DNA from: Metaphire vulgaris
Taxonomy: Eukaryota; Annelida; Clitellata; Crassiclitellata; Megascolecidae
Reading direction: 5' to 3'
Assembly: GCA_018105865.1 (NCBI GenBank)
Contig: CM030848.1
Location: 15,820,809-15,884,808, forward strand
DNA length: 64,000 nucleotides
Shown here: positions 13,933-26,000 of the stretch, in pieces
Layout: every line of letters starts with the position of its first letter
Numbering within the stretch: position 1 is the first letter of the stretch
Made by a program: the position numbers and the translations under genes
Notes under the pieces: generated by a model
Told to the model about the DNA's origin: nothing
What the model saw: only the letters and a program-made list of their open reading frames with translations
The model's database searches: none

Positions 13933-14907
13933 GTGGTGACGACGACGATGATGGTGGTGGTGATGCGACGATGATGACGACGATGATGGTGGTGACGACA
14001 ACGATGATGATGACCTGGTGCATGAAAATTGACATCCAAGACCAAATGCTCGATAAAAGCAGCACAAGCATGTTCAAATAAATACACACCTGGTTAACCT
14101 TAGCAGTTATTTCCGGATCTCCTTCGGACCTGTCCGAGATGATCTGCGCTAATCGTATCTGTTCAGCAGTTGGCTAGCAAAACAATCAATCACCAAAACC
14201 AAGGATAGTATAAAACAATCCACACAGCACCACCAATAGATATATTAACCAAGGAAGAATCAGCAATTAAGACACAAAACTATCAACCTCATACATTCTA
14301 AGTACAAAGCTTTCTGAGACAATCAACAGAAATGCCCAAAGGTACAAATCCAGTTTCAGTCAATGCACAAAGAACTTTAACCAAGAGTATTCAGCTCAGC
14401 TTATCTGCACTGACAACAAAATCAACCTATACTCCTCATATAAACCCTAATGCCAACAACTAAGGACACAAAATCCATATAACAACTGAAAGAGCGATCA
14501 AAAGATATGCCAGATGCTAAATTGCAGTCAATGTTAATACAAATAGTTCACAGTCTTAGACCAAGGCACTATAGAACACCCAGAAATCATAGAAGAAACA
14601 CAGGATATCCCATATTTCTCTGTCTATGAAAGCAAAACAACTAATGTGTCAAATCTGTATAACAAGCATGATAAAGTATAAGAATAAGCAATTACTGCAG
14701 TACTGCCATCTTAAACACTATATAAATTATTCACAATAGTTTACTTACTTACTTACTTACGTACAATAACAAAGTACAAGTACAGTTAGGTGTCATCCCA
14801 ACCTGATTTTTATTTGCAAGAGACATCTCTGGCTTTCCATTTTGTGAAGAATTCATCTTGGCAAATTTTTCCTTCTGCACCTTCACAGGTTTTCCTACCG
14901 CACTCAT
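2326..14907 (-). CDS. lig: lingerer / UBAP2-UBAP2L homologue, 23 coding exons
   Basis: Cytoplasmic RNA-associated protein of the UBAP2L/Lingerer family, known to act with Caprin, FMRP and G3BP in stress granules and translational control. The N-terminal ATG (14907) opens MSAVGKPVKV. Then come a UBA domain, an RGG tract, Trp-rich acidic WT/DEWN segments, the DUF3697 motif (KIPSMPVEMP, LDVQFGSWD), one large Ser/Gly/Gln exon, and a Tyr/Pro/Gln tail ending AYWGSN, like the vertebrate tail. Exons, 5' to 3': 14803-14907, 14090-14173, 13482-13592, 13052-13232, 12615-12674, 12135-12180, 11808-11896, 11463-11512, 10476-10738, 10136-10274, 9795-9947, 9501-9661, 9104-9290, 7374-8637, 6981-7087, 6652-6729, 6041-6131, 5277-5467, 4748-4847, 3989-4066, 3219-3283, 2617-2790, 2326-2424. 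This sums to about 1,291 residues, close to fly Lingerer. Donors of exons 5 and 9 were chosen to keep frame and are uncertain. Confidence 0.93.
3604..3796. mobile_element. possible short inverted-repeat element
   Basis: GGCTGTGGAGT at 3604-3614 reappears inverted at 3786-3796, with ATCGACTGA / TCGACTGA next to the arms. The element lies in a lingerer intron and has no coding capacity. A small DNA-transposon derivative is inferred; arms are short and no target duplication is evident. Confidence 0.35.
5657..5720. repeat. (AT)n microsatellite
   Basis: About 32 AT units in a lingerer intron, followed about 60 bp later by a trinucleotide repeat. Confidence 0.95.
5778..5872. repeat. (AGT)n microsatellite
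   Basis: About 28 AGT/GTA units ending in AGC interruptions, intronic. It produces a spurious poly-Thr frame on the minus strand. Confidence 0.95.
7374..8637 (-). CDS. lig: lingerer large low-complexity exon
   Basis: A single 1,264-bp exon encoding about 421 residues rich in Ser, Gly, Gln and Ala, with scattered Tyr and Phe (YSYHSGPSS, NYDLTQEQLQYTFGD). The acceptor precedes MSSSSSDLL; the donor follows SSLSQS (GTAAGATC). It is far more GC-rich than its flanks, which explains several long spurious frames on the opposite strand. This type of region is expected to be disordered. Confidence 0.92.
9104..9947 (-). CDS. lig: lingerer DUF3697 region
   Basis: Exons 9795-9947, 9501-9661 and 9104-9290 encode HMRPRLPPPSK, IPSMPVEMPDSMKSGRLDV and QFGSWDVIP, the conserved UBAP2-family motif, then a Ser-rich linker. 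The first of these exons uses a GC donor (AAG|GCAAGC). Exact phase-0 joining of PPPSK to IPS supports that donor. Confidence 0.9.
11194..11400 (-). mobile_element. LINE reverse-transcriptase C-terminal relic
   Basis: The minus strand encodes GKIEGKRTRVRQGIKYTDSL and, further on, NREEWKSMVADVALE then a stop. This is the typical tail of non-LTR reverse transcriptases (GK..GKR.RGR, then DR..WR..V.D). The coding end is followed by a GAA/GGA-rich tract, as in LINE 3' ends. It is 5'-truncated and lies in a lingerer intron. Confidence 0.6.
11463..13232 (-). CDS. lig: lingerer RGG and Trp/acidic exons
   Basis: Exon 13052-13232 encodes VDEWQVIDKKKK and then a GRGARGAPRFPRG tract. Exon 12568/12615-12674 continues with GRGRASWSDRSDRSW. 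Exon 12135-12180 gives NFGELRSRGGRRGQR. Exons 11808-11896 and 11463-11512 encode ETQIDTWTTES and SWTEVTDDWTADEWNGS, matching the family WxTEDWNED region. The exon 5/6 junction is not settled: the full-length donor at 12568 leaves the frame wrong, whereas the internal donor before 12615 restores it. Confidence 0.8.
12987..13024. repeat. compound (GAAT)n(CAAT)n repeat
   Basis: Tandem tetranucleotides about 28 bp from the lingerer exon ending at 13052, on its donor side. Confidence 0.85.
13482..14907 (-). CDS. lig: lingerer N-terminus and UBA domain exons
   Basis: Exons 14803-14907, 14090-14173 and 13482-13592 join in phase 0 to give a basic N-terminus followed by PTAEQIRLAQIISD and IIDLTGRSSDEVMTVLYDCD, then YDINRTVEKLLE. 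This is the UBA-like domain at about residues 36-100, aligning with the vertebrate ATAEQIRLAQMISD and TGKNQDE segments. Every boundary has GT-AG ends. The phase-0 organisation lets the UBA exon be removed without a frame change. Confidence 0.95.
13871..14013. repeat. (GAT)n compound trinucleotide repeat
   Basis: Long GAT tract changing to GGT/GAC variants, in the intron between the two UBA exons. Gives spurious poly-His, poly-Ile and poly-Ser frames on the minus strand. Confidence 0.95.
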
Positions 14908-15783
14908 CGTCTGCCGTGGGCGTGATTCTATTTACAGAAAACTATCTAAACACAAATAAATCAAATTCACAAACTTGCAGCAACAACATACTAAATAAAT
15001 GACATATCACATCAGTACTTGAGCAGACAAAATTCTGATTACTGAAATAATTATATGGGCTGGGTACTGGTCAGCCACAAGAGAGTTGCTATATCCATAG
15101 GGCATTGAGGCTGGGACGCTACAGCTATGGAGGAAATGATTTGTGAAACAGGAAGGCTTTAAGTTCAGATCTAAAGACGTGAAGAGATAATGCAAGAATT
15201 AAAGGAAATGAGGATCCAGAGGTTGTTGGTTAGTATAATCTCAGAATCTACTCTTGCTATAACAACGCAGAAAATTCTCAAAAACGTATTAAAGAACTGT
15301 TAAAACTTTCTTCATTATGAAATCAAAGAAAACAATTCTTGCAAATTAATTTCAAGCTGCACACGTGTAAATCACTTCACAGCGTAAAAAATTGCCTGAA
15401 AAATCTAAAGGTAAAATATTTATATATTGTCTTGGCGATTGACCGATCTACGGGGAAATCGCTTTCTTCAAAAGGCGCCATATCCACAGAAACTTCCTAT
15501 TAGCAACAGAAATCTTATGGGGCTACATAAGTTCTGATAAACCACACATTGTCTCGATTATTACGATCCACATCTAAATCACAAACGCAGACAAATGCGC
15601 TCAGTGAAAAAACAACCGAGACGCACTCGCGTGAGAATAAATGTAAATTTAATTAATAAATCGGATTAAAACCCTGTAATCTAGATAAAAATACAGGAAA
15701 TTCAGAGATATTTAAGGCCGTGACTCACTCACTCGACACAATTTCGCGCACAGATACTCAATCACGTGACCGTTCGTACTCAC

Positions 15784-15870
15784 CAGTGCCTCGCATATCT
15801 GCGCTGATAAGAAATAGTTCTCGACGATTTTGCAATTTGTAGCCTAGTCTCAAACAATTTTCACTCTTTT
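15784..15870 (-). other. lig: probable lingerer 5' noncoding exon
   Basis: On the minus strand GAGGCACTG is followed by a strong donor, GTGAGTACG (boundary at 15784). The start exon has an acceptor about 20 bp before the ATG (TGTAAATAG at 14928). The upstream limit is a guess; no TATA box was identified. Confidence 0.45.
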
Positions 15871-16619
15871 GTTTTACCATCATAGAACTTGCATACTTTG
15901 CGTGATGCTATCAATGTGTGGGATTTGCGCGACACTGTGAATGGAAACGAGGTTTCTAAGTTCTTTTGCAAATGTGTTGAAAGTCATTAGACTAAGACTA
16001 GTATTCCTCAGTACGTGATTTCCTCTAGATAGGCTCTTCAATCTCATCTCTGATCAACTAAGATCTAGACTCTTAAATTTTATTTATAGACTCTCTGGTA
16101 GCGTTTTGATGCCAATAGTAATGGGCAGTTTTCAGCTTAAAGCGCTAAACATGACGTAATTAATATGTGGACATATGCGTAGGGAAAATCGAGTCCAAGC
16201 TCAACTATAGAGGCACTCGATAGTAGGCTCTTGAGTCTTGATCTTCGGTACAAGATTATGGTGATGCTTGATTTAGAAAATCTAAACAAAAATTCAGTCA
16301 GTTCCTTCTGATTTTGTTTAGAAATAATCAGAGCTTCTGCTTGCGTCCGACTCTGATAAACCATTATTCTATGAGCAACAGGGTTCCAGCTGTGATTAAA
16401 AATGGCGGAAGGACTCGCTCGACTCTTATCAAAACAGGATTTCAATCCAGATGCATGTAAATGATTTAATTTATAATCGAATAAATTAACTTTCAATGAC
16501 TTCGATCTGTCTTTCTTATTACAAACAACATTTTCATTTGTGCATGTTGAAAATAATATTTGTTATGTTTGATAGTGTTTCTCACACAGGGCTGACCCTA
16601 AGTATACCACTATAAACAT

Positions 16620-16639
16620 TGTTGTTGTTGTTGTTATTG

Positions 16640-16694
<55 letters not shown>
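16620..16694. repeat. (TTG)n(TTA)n microsatellite
   Basis: Starts as TTG units and becomes TTA units, in the divergent promoter interval. Confidence 0.95.
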
Positions 16695-17009
16695 GTTTCA
16701 TTGTTGTAGATGATCATGATGATGATGGCGATTTCTAGTTTAATAAACATAACCCGATCTAATCTTAAACTTCTAATAGTGCCACTTCATAATGCATAGA
16801 AGCATCAGAAGCCGATTGCACACCATATCACAATCACACAAGATCCAGGTCAAGTGCATGATATCAGGCCAGACAGCCAGATGACAATGGATTAGCCAGA
16901 TGAAAACGATTAGTTTTTAATCTTAGTACATAGGTATTAATTATATTCCGGTCTAGAAGCAAATGATAGTGTCAGTTCTAGGAAGATCAGAGTGGGAAAC
17001 AGTGAGACT

Positions 17010-17051
17010 ATGGAGGAAATGCTAAAAGATGGTTTTACTAGAGTTTTCTAA
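17010..17051 (+). other. possible upstream ORF of EXOC8
   Basis: ATG at 17010 opens a 13-codon frame (MEEMLKDGFTRVF) ending TAA at 17051, eight bases before the EXOC8 ATG and out of frame with it. It matters only if the transcript starts upstream, which the sequence cannot show. Confidence 0.3.
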
Positions 17052-17059
17052 ATGCACAG

Positions 17060-20000
17060 ATGAAGAGAGTTGCAGATTTTTTGGCCAGCAGCATAAAAGA
17101 CTCGCCTCAGTTCCAATGTAAGTTCTAAATATATTCTAAGATGAGATCTTGTTTGAGTAAGAGTGTTTTCTAATTTTAGTTGTGAGCAAACAAGCTCATG
17201 GTGCCTTGGACGGTTTGGAGGAACTGCACCAACAGGTTTCTCAATTACAGGAGGATACGGCAGTCGCTCTTAAGAAGAACGTCTACAAGAACTACTATCA
17301 GTTCATTGAAACTGCCAAAGAGATTTCAAGTATTTTTTCAAATGAATATCTCTGTAAAAATTACATAATACCTATACAGTAATAACACCAACATCTAATC
17401 ATTGACTAAACTTGCTGTTATTGCGGTGTGCTACCGAGATGTTTGTGTTAATAACAGATGTTACAGCTTCATCCTTTAGGCCAGTACAACCCAAGATCAT
17501 TGATTACATATTGTGCGTCTCCAGCAAAGACAATGAAACCTTTAATATCAAAATTTTAAAGCACTCACTGCTCTATTGGTGATGTAGAATGGCAATTTGA
17601 AAGTTGATTTTTTTCAGATCTGTCCTAATTCTGATGTTCTTTTAGTTCTCGAAGGAGAAATGTACCAGCTGAGTCATCTCTTGACTGATCAGAAGAGTAT
17701 TATGACATCAATGATGGAGCTCTCAGTTACAGGGCACAAAGGTAAATCTAGAGGCAGTTATGCTAATATCTTTGCATATTTCCATTTGTGTCCTATTTGC
17801 TCTTCTTGCCTCTTTGATAACATGTTATAATTGGATCTTGCTTTATTTTCATAAGAGTAGTTTGCTTTTTGCTAATTGAAACATGCTTATAAGTTATCCT
17901 GTGGATAGATCGGATTGCACGGGTTTTATTTTGATTTTAATTTAAAACGGTTGCCAGTAAAAATGTGAAATTGATGTTAAAAAACATAATTAGTTCTTAA
18001 ATGTAAATACCACAATCTTAAATGTAAATACAGCAATCACGATTAACTCTTTTGCCCATAAGGCTGATATTTTAGCTTTATAACCTATTGGTTATCCAGG
18101 TCACCAAGGCCAAAGGGTTAAGCTGACAAAAACCTGGAGAAGCAAATTGATCAGTATCATAACCAAGTCTGATGAATCTAAGGTTGTGAAGCTTGGACCA
18201 TGGAAAGAAGACGAAACTTCTGCAAATTGACAAACATGGCCAATGCCAAATGTGAATTACTTGACTGCATTAAAACTCAAACTGCTATACTTTGGCTACA
18301 TAATGTTAAACAGCACAGTCACCATAGAAGGATCTACCGAATTTGTAACCCTTAAACTGCCATAACTGAGTATGCTCAGTTACATTGCATATAGTTACAA
18401 ATTGTATGGCAGTTTAAGGGTTAAGAATGAGTTTTCTGTGTTTAACCGATCCTTGGTTAATAATTCTCATGCATGACAGATAGATTTTGAGTAATGTCTT
18501 TTATATACTCTAATGCTTTCAAAGAGACAATGGATGAAGGTTAGTAAAATGTGTTTTTGGTTTTGCTGTGCATTATGCTTGTGTCTTAGAATATTATGTA
18601 GAAGGTCATTATTGATTGGCAGTTGATTCATGGCTGTCCATCTCCTGTCGCCCGAGTGCTTTCCTATTAAGACCCCAATTTTTAGTGTTGGTTGATGCAT
18701 TGTTTCATAAAACTTCCTTAACTTTTAAGGGATTCTAATATGTTGGAGTAGGTTTTAATGTACATTTTCTGAAATAAAATCCTTTGCGCATCTTTTCCCG
18801 TTTGCATGGTTATAAGCAAAACAGGTCTTTCATGAAGCTTGCCTGGCTAGAATTTTTATACATCACACATCCACAGATTTATGGAGTAAATGGCCATTGG
18901 TTTATGCAAATTTTTTCTTGGCATATATCTTTTATTAAAAAGAAAATAAGAAACCCAAAACGAATTTTCAACTACAAGCCAGAGGGGAGAAGATCTAAAG
19001 GAAGAGCGAAAAACGATGGGTGGATGGATTGGAAGAGGATCTGCACATGGCAGAACTGAATCTCAACGGAAAAACTTATGGAAGACACCAAATGACTTTG
19101 GAAGAAATAGCAAAGGACAGAGAACTTTGGAGAGATGTCATGGATAAGTCAATAGCTGGACACAGCTGGAGGACGAAGACCTGACCTGACCTGATATATC
19201 TTTTATTTTTGCTGACTACGGAAATTGGCAATTGTGCATTCCCAAGCTATGTTGCTATTTTCTTTAAATTATCGATGATTTCCAACATAGACTTTTTAAT
19301 GTTTTAATGGCTCCATAAGAGTTTGTTTTTTTGTTTAATTACTTTTGCAGATTCATATTTTGAACTCGTTTTGCTTCATTTTCTGCTTTGCTGCTTCTCA
19401 CTTTTGTTGTGTTTTATTTTTAGTATTTAGGAAACATTTATTGACACAGTATGAATAGTGTTTTTTGCCCTATTGTATCAGTTTAACTGCTCTTTTGATA
19501 AAAGTGGCTTTTGCTGCCATTTTGGCTGGTATAAATGGAAGACTAAAGAATTATTAATTTATTTTGGTTATAAAAGAGAAAGCTGCTTGCAGATCGTATA
19601 ATTATAGCGCGCTAATCAAATCAGTTGTTTGTGGATATGAGAAGTGTGGAGGTAAACAGCTTTGAATTGATTTATATTCTTATTTGGTTTTTTACAGTTG
19701 ACAGTCCGGATGAAATGGACAGTGCAGTTGGAAGTGCAGATGATGACGTTGATTCTCAGAAGAACTTGGCTTTTCTACTTGAGAAAGTTGAAGGCTGTGT
19801 GGTCGGTGATTTTGTCTTGTCATCATCGGGCAGATGAAGAGTCACTGTTAAATTTAAATCATGATTTTGCTGTTATCAGTTTTAACCCTTTTGGCCACAC
19901 GAGGCCAATATTTTGGACTCATGACACATTGATTATACGGATTGCTCTAGAGAAAAGTTTAAAGATGTATGCTTCAGTTTAGAAACTTCAGATATTGCTC

Positions 20001-23000
20001 AATTATTGATAGTGAATATATTTGATAGTTTAGAAGTGTGTCAAAAATCACCAAGTTACCAACAGGTGCCTGTTGTAAGCAGGTGTTTGACTAAAGGTGG
20101 AGGGGGTCAGCAGCAGTTAATTTTGCAGCTGACCTTTGAACTCACTTTACCTGATTTCATTATTTGTGATTGATTTTGAGGTCACACTGTGTTTTTGGGT
20201 TTTTGTTTTTGAGAGTTATTCTTTGCTGCATCACATGTGTTGATTGTTCAAGAATTAATTATATATAACATATTTCATAACATAATTGCAAAATATGTTT
20301 CAATGTTTCAGAATCTGAGAATCTGACCATCTTATTAAATGTTTGTCATTTTTTTATGGCTTTGACATAATTGGCATTACTGTATGTGTATGTATGTATA
20401 TATATATATATATATATATTTGTATGTATGTATGTATGTATGTATGTATGTATGTATGTATGTATGTATGTATGTATGTATGTATATGTTTTCAGGGTAT
20501 CACTGACGTTCCTGGTCGCTATTTGGTTCACAGCGGTGACCTTGTTGAACTCGATGCAGAGTCTTGTGGACACATTCAGAGAGTTCACCTGTTTCTTCTG
20601 AATGACAACTTATTAATTGCCTCTTTGCTTCCATATAGGTGAGAAAATATTGTCACTCGCTTATGTAATAATTATCAGTTTGAATTCAATTATTGGAACT
20701 TCTGTTGATCTCTGAATTGTGACATTGGTTTTGAGAGGAAATTAAAGAGGTTTTAGACAGAACATTTATTTTAATTTCAGACGATTATTAACTCAGGTTT
20801 TGACAACAAGTTTCTTTACTAATTTTCTTCACTAGCAGTGTCCCAAAGGCTGTGCTTATATTTCTAGTGTGTTATTTGGGATTTACTGTGTGTTTTTTTA
20901 TTTCAGGAAAGGGCCCGTGAAGTATAAATTTCAGAAATTATACGAACTTGACAGCCTGGCTGTTGTGAACGTCCGAGACAATGTGAATATTAAGAATGCA
21001 TTCAAGATCCTCATGTTCCCAGACACAAGGATGTTTGCTGCAGAAAGCCCAAAGGCTAAGGTAATGGATAGGTTCTGATCATTCTGATTAATTGCAGTAT
21101 TAGATTTTGTTTACTTCTTGCTAGTTTGTCTGAAGATAATATAGAAAGACGATAATTAGTTCATCTGAAGATAATTTGTATGGATTATGAGCTTGAAAAT
21201 GCAAGGAGAGGTTGTATTATATACTGTAATTACTTAGTCATCGATGCTTACTTTTCTGTTACCAGAGGCAGTGGTTGGATATATTGGAAGAGACAAAGAG
21301 GAAGAAGTCTGCCATGGAAAGCCAAAGGAAGGAGGCAGCACATCATGTGCCGAACCAAGATCAGAAACTTCCATCAAAGTCGTCGAAAGGTCTCTCATCC
21401 TTTTTGTCTTTTCTGTTTTAATTGGGCCTTGAGAAATCCCAGATGCCTTTCATGATGTTATGACCTAGCAGTCAATGCATGCAATTGATTGCTGGATACA
21501 TTCCAAGCTCTTATTTGCCTTTCATTTGAAGTTTTAAGCATAAGGTTAACTTAATGTCAACCCTTTCACCTAATAAGACCATTATGTTGATTTCATAACG
21601 TATTGGTTACATGGATTGCGGTGATGAAAGACTCAATATTGATTTAAGGTGGACTGATTTTAGAGTAATTCGACAGAAACAATTGTTGATGATTTTTTGC
21701 ATGAAATGGGATGTTTTGGAGCTGTTGTTTGGTAGCTTAACCCTTTGGCTGCCACGAATCTTTTCAGCTGCTGCATCAAGTGCTGCCGCTGTAGATGTAA
21801 ATCCTTCGGTGAATCTGGTGACCGAGAGCGAACTGATTCACATTGAGTGGGTTCAGGAATTGCCAGAAGATCTTGACGTCTGCATCGCGCAGAGGGACTT
21901 CGAAGGAGCAGTTGACCTCATTCAGAAAAGTAAATAGTCTGCTGATGAATATATTTGGTTGCTGTCACACTCTGCTTACTTATTTACTTACTATTACTTA
22001 CTTATCGATTTGTGGACTGTTGATATGTGACTAATTTTTAAAATAATAATATATTTGGAGTTTTTTCTGTAAGGCTTCTACCTGTTTCCTGAATAGTAGC
22101 TTATTTTGCTGTGTTTTAGTTACCGATTACCTGGACAATTGTCCAAAGCATTCTTCAGTTCGTGAATACAGGTGAAAGTATAACCTGTCAGTTTAACTAA
22201 GGCATTTAGTAACTTTAAAACAGCAATTTAGAATTGTCTCTTCAAGAAATCATTTCTTCCCTGGCTATATCATCCCAACCACTTTGACCTTTGGCCAAAT
22301 TTAGACTAAGTATCTTAGAATAAGCAGGTGGTACTACTTTTGAAAGCGCTATACAAATTCACCAGATTTTACTTAATTACTTTGTTTGTTGCTGATGCAG
22401 AAGTCGAATTGAGCTGAGAGTGAAGCAGCTCACTGAAGTCCTGATGCACGAGCTCCAGGTGTCTCCCGAGAGGTCGATCCGTGGTGGACCCCGGTCCGCC
22501 CGTAGGGCCGTTGCTCAGTTGATTCGTCTTGGAAAATCTGTGCAGGTGACCGCCACAGATTAATGCGCCACTTTTTCAACCGGTTGTTAGCAGCTTGTAG
22601 ACTATTTGTTTTGAAATCTAATTGTGTTTAAAAGAAATCGAAATTTCGTTTAGGTTCACCCTGCAAATTAATTAATCAGTGTATACAAACTATGAATAAC
22701 GAAAATCTGACCTAAACCTTGTTCAGTATTATTTCATGATGCTGCTTTGCATATCACTTGCACAGAAAGGGTTAATGTATCATTTGATACTCTAGTTCTT
22801 TTGCCCTGCATTTTGAAATTCCACTAATAGTGTATTGTCTGCATTGTCTTATTCTTCCTCAATTATTGATCATTGGATCTGATCTTATTGTCTCTATTGT
22901 TCTGCTTTGTTGTTGTTGTTGTTGTTGTTATTGTGAAGGCGTGTGAGTTGTTCCTGAAGAACCGCAGTGCCATATGTCGCTATAGTCTTCGTCAGCTGAA

Positions 23001-26000
23001 GACAGAAAGCAACACAGTGCTATACATTCACAGCATGTGTCAAATGTTCTTCAGCAGCCTCTCTGATACAGGGAGAGAGTTCATGAAAGCATTCCCACAG
23101 CATTATGGATGTTTTTCTGGTAAAATGACCGACATACTTGCATAAAGATGTTTTCAGCCGGAATATGTCATGTTATCATCCTTTGGCTGTTATGTTCCAG
23201 TCACTACCGGTAATTTCTTTATGACATCCTTCCATTGTTCTTGGTGCTTGACTGTTTTCTCTCTTTTCCTTCCAGCTTCCTTCCCTCCTCTTCCTTCTGT
23301 CTCCCCATGAATAGATAGATAGATAATACATGTTTATATCAGAAGAAGTTAATTGTTTTTGTTTTCACATGGTGGAAATGTTTCAGCTGTCGGTGTTCTT
23401 AGGATGCAAACTGTGTTTGTCATTTGTTAGCTTTCATTCTTTGGGCCAAGCAGGAAGTCCAGCACTTTGTCAGTGTCTTTGCGTCTCAAGTCTTTGTAAG
23501 CAAAGCGAACGTTTCGACTGTTGCCGAGTGTGTGGCCAAGGCTAGGAGCTGCTGTGGTCAGGTGAAACTTTATTTGTTTTCATTGCAGTCTTTCATTTGA
23601 ATTCCTGGCTTCCAACTTGGCAGGATTGGTGGTTATAAGCCTCCTTTTTTCTGCTCTACCTTTGCTAACCTAAATGACAATATTATTTGGTGGTTTTGTG
23701 CATCTACAGTACGTACAGGACGGCGCAAAAACCCCGGACTAGTCACATTTAGGTTTGCGTTTAATATAGTCCAGTTTTTTTGACACCGCCCTGTAGAATT
23801 CACTTCAGCACATTTTTAAGCCTTGTTTGATTGTACTTCTGTCCAATTTAATTTTTTGTAGCTCATTTTTCTAAAAACAGCATTAAACAGTTTCCATTTT
23901 TGCTTGATTTCAATTTGTTATGATCCTGCATGACCTAGTTACCTTGTTGCATCTTTGCTGATTGACTAGGCATGAAATGGTGTATATCCGTAGGACAAAT
24001 GCCACTTTGTTTTGAGTAACCAGGCCCTCCTGACTCACGTAAAATCTGTTTCTGAATTTGTTAGTTCAGATGTTTACAAGCTCATTGCATTTCTGGCCAA
24101 TTTAATTTTTTCTATTATTTAGTTTGTATTATATTTTATTATTGCAGTCTCTTTTGAGACACTTCTGTGTTATCAATTTTTTAAATTTCAGTTGAGTGAA
24201 ATCGGTCTCGAGATGAACTTTATTCTTGATCGTCTCTTTGCCAACGACCTCGAGAAGTTGATCCAACAGACGGGAGATAATCAGATGGATGCCATTCGAC
24301 ACCGTGCCGCCGTTCGTAGCACTTATTTGTTCTTGCTTGATCCTTTGACAACCACTGCTGTAGTTTTAAAATTTGTTTCTGCTAAATTGTGGGAAATTAA
24401 ATTGTAGAAATATCATATTTTGGCATCAAGTTTTTTATGGTTTCAGAATTAATTATGGCCAGCACAGGTTTGATTTTAATGCAGCTTGTTTGACTTGCTT
24501 AAAGTCTGGCAACTGATGGTCAAAATTATTATTAGTAGGAGTGTCACTAAGCTGATCATTTGATGGTGAAAATGAAGCATGTCGAGTGGCCTGCTATCTC
24601 AGAAACTGTTGTCTCATCATCCCATTTGAACAACCATTGTGAAATCAAGTATTCGTTGACAGATTTGAAAATTCTTTTGGCTCTAGCGCACAGTCCATTA
24701 TAAGCGGTTCCTGGCTCTCTATTGGCATTTCTGCGCCCTGGAAAAATCTGCATATTCTAATTGAGGATTTGTGCTGAAGTTTTTCTCTCTGTAATTTGGT
24801 GTTTAGGAAGATCATTGGAGACCAGTCAATTATCAGAATGAGGATTCCATTAGAAAATTTGAAGCAGACATGAAGGCATTAGGAATCGATAACATTAAAG
24901 ACTTCACTTATGGTATTTGCTGTTTCCCTATGAGATTTTGTGCCATGCATTTGTATTTTGTTAAAATAATTATCTGGTATAAAGAAAGTAGCATGTCTGG
25001 ATAAATAGCTAAGCACGTGTTAACTTGAAATCTGTTTATGCACATGTAGCTGGCCCAAATGATCCTTAGGCAAGTTAGACAGTGGACTTTGTAATGTCTA
25101 AAAATTGCACACATTGTTAATTCATTTAAACAATTCTGGCTGTAATATTTTCTCATTTCTTCGGTCTGTTGTTTGGTCCTTTGTATTTCTAGACGAGTGT
25201 TTTACGTATCTGACGGCAAATACAATTCAGTTCACTCGTTCGTACGTTTCGTTCTGCGACGATCTTTTGAAGCTGTACATACCCGATTTTCAGCCGTTGG
25301 TGGCATCTGCGTTTAGCGACATCTTCACGGCTCAAATTCAGAATCTGAAGAAGTCTGCAGAATCAGAGCAGTTCAGAAATGAGGTACTAGTGATAGCTGC
25401 TCATCACCCGTTCATCTTCATCATACAGCCATATCATGTGGCGTAGCCAGGGTTCCGGATTAGGGGGCACCTCGGCATTTGCAGCGGGTAAAATTGCTAG
25501 AATCTACTTGCAGAAAATGGTCGTGTAGGAGATAAACATATAACATACCTCTCCCCCCCAATTTCTCAATGGTTTTGCGCAAATCTCACAACTGGCTCCA
25601 GCCAGGATAGGGGCGTGCAGCCCCCTCTGTGGCTATGCCAATGGCTGCATGACCTGCTTGTCAAGGGGTTGGGTGGGGGTACAATACCCTTACCCCATAA
25701 AACTAGCCAAGAAACGTGCTGATTCTGAGGGGAATTGTTGCCTTACTATTTTCTAAATTACCTGAGCAGTATTTGGCACCATTGTGTTGCCAAAGCTGGA
25801 TCGTAGATAGTTGCTTTTTCATAAGAATTTTGCTTGATTTTCAGCTGAACGTAATTGGCCAGAACGCACGTTTCCTTCGAATGTCGCTGCTCCCACTAGT
25901 GAGGAAAAAGTACGATAAAGTAACGATAGTGGCACTCGCCAAGCTCGATGTCCTCGAGAGAACCCTTAAGCAAGTCGAGGACAAGGTTTCAGCCCCACGA

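Larger units (their letters stand above)
15871..17059. promoter_or_regulatory. head-to-head intergenic region of lingerer and EXOC8
   Basis: Between the presumed lingerer 5' exon (minus) and the EXOC8 start (plus) there are about 1.1 kb with no supported gene. Divergent promoters must lie here. It contains a TTG/TTA repeat (16620-16694) and one minus-strand frame of 119 codons (16137-16496) with a TTG start and no recognisable domain. No core promoter motif was identified. Confidence 0.5.

Noticed and set aside
13801..14089. Frames with poly-His, poly-Ile or poly-Ser
   Set aside because: Translations of a GAT repeat in an intron.
16137..16496. 119-codon minus-strand frame in the divergent promoter
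   Set aside because: Starts at TTG, has no recognisable motif and no flanking splice signals that extend it; a chance frame is likelier.
21556..21625. Possible tRNA gene
   Set aside because: A GGTTACATGGATTGCG-like word occurs, but no cloverleaf with paired acceptor and anticodon stems could be drawn; it resembles part of the TTAA element family.
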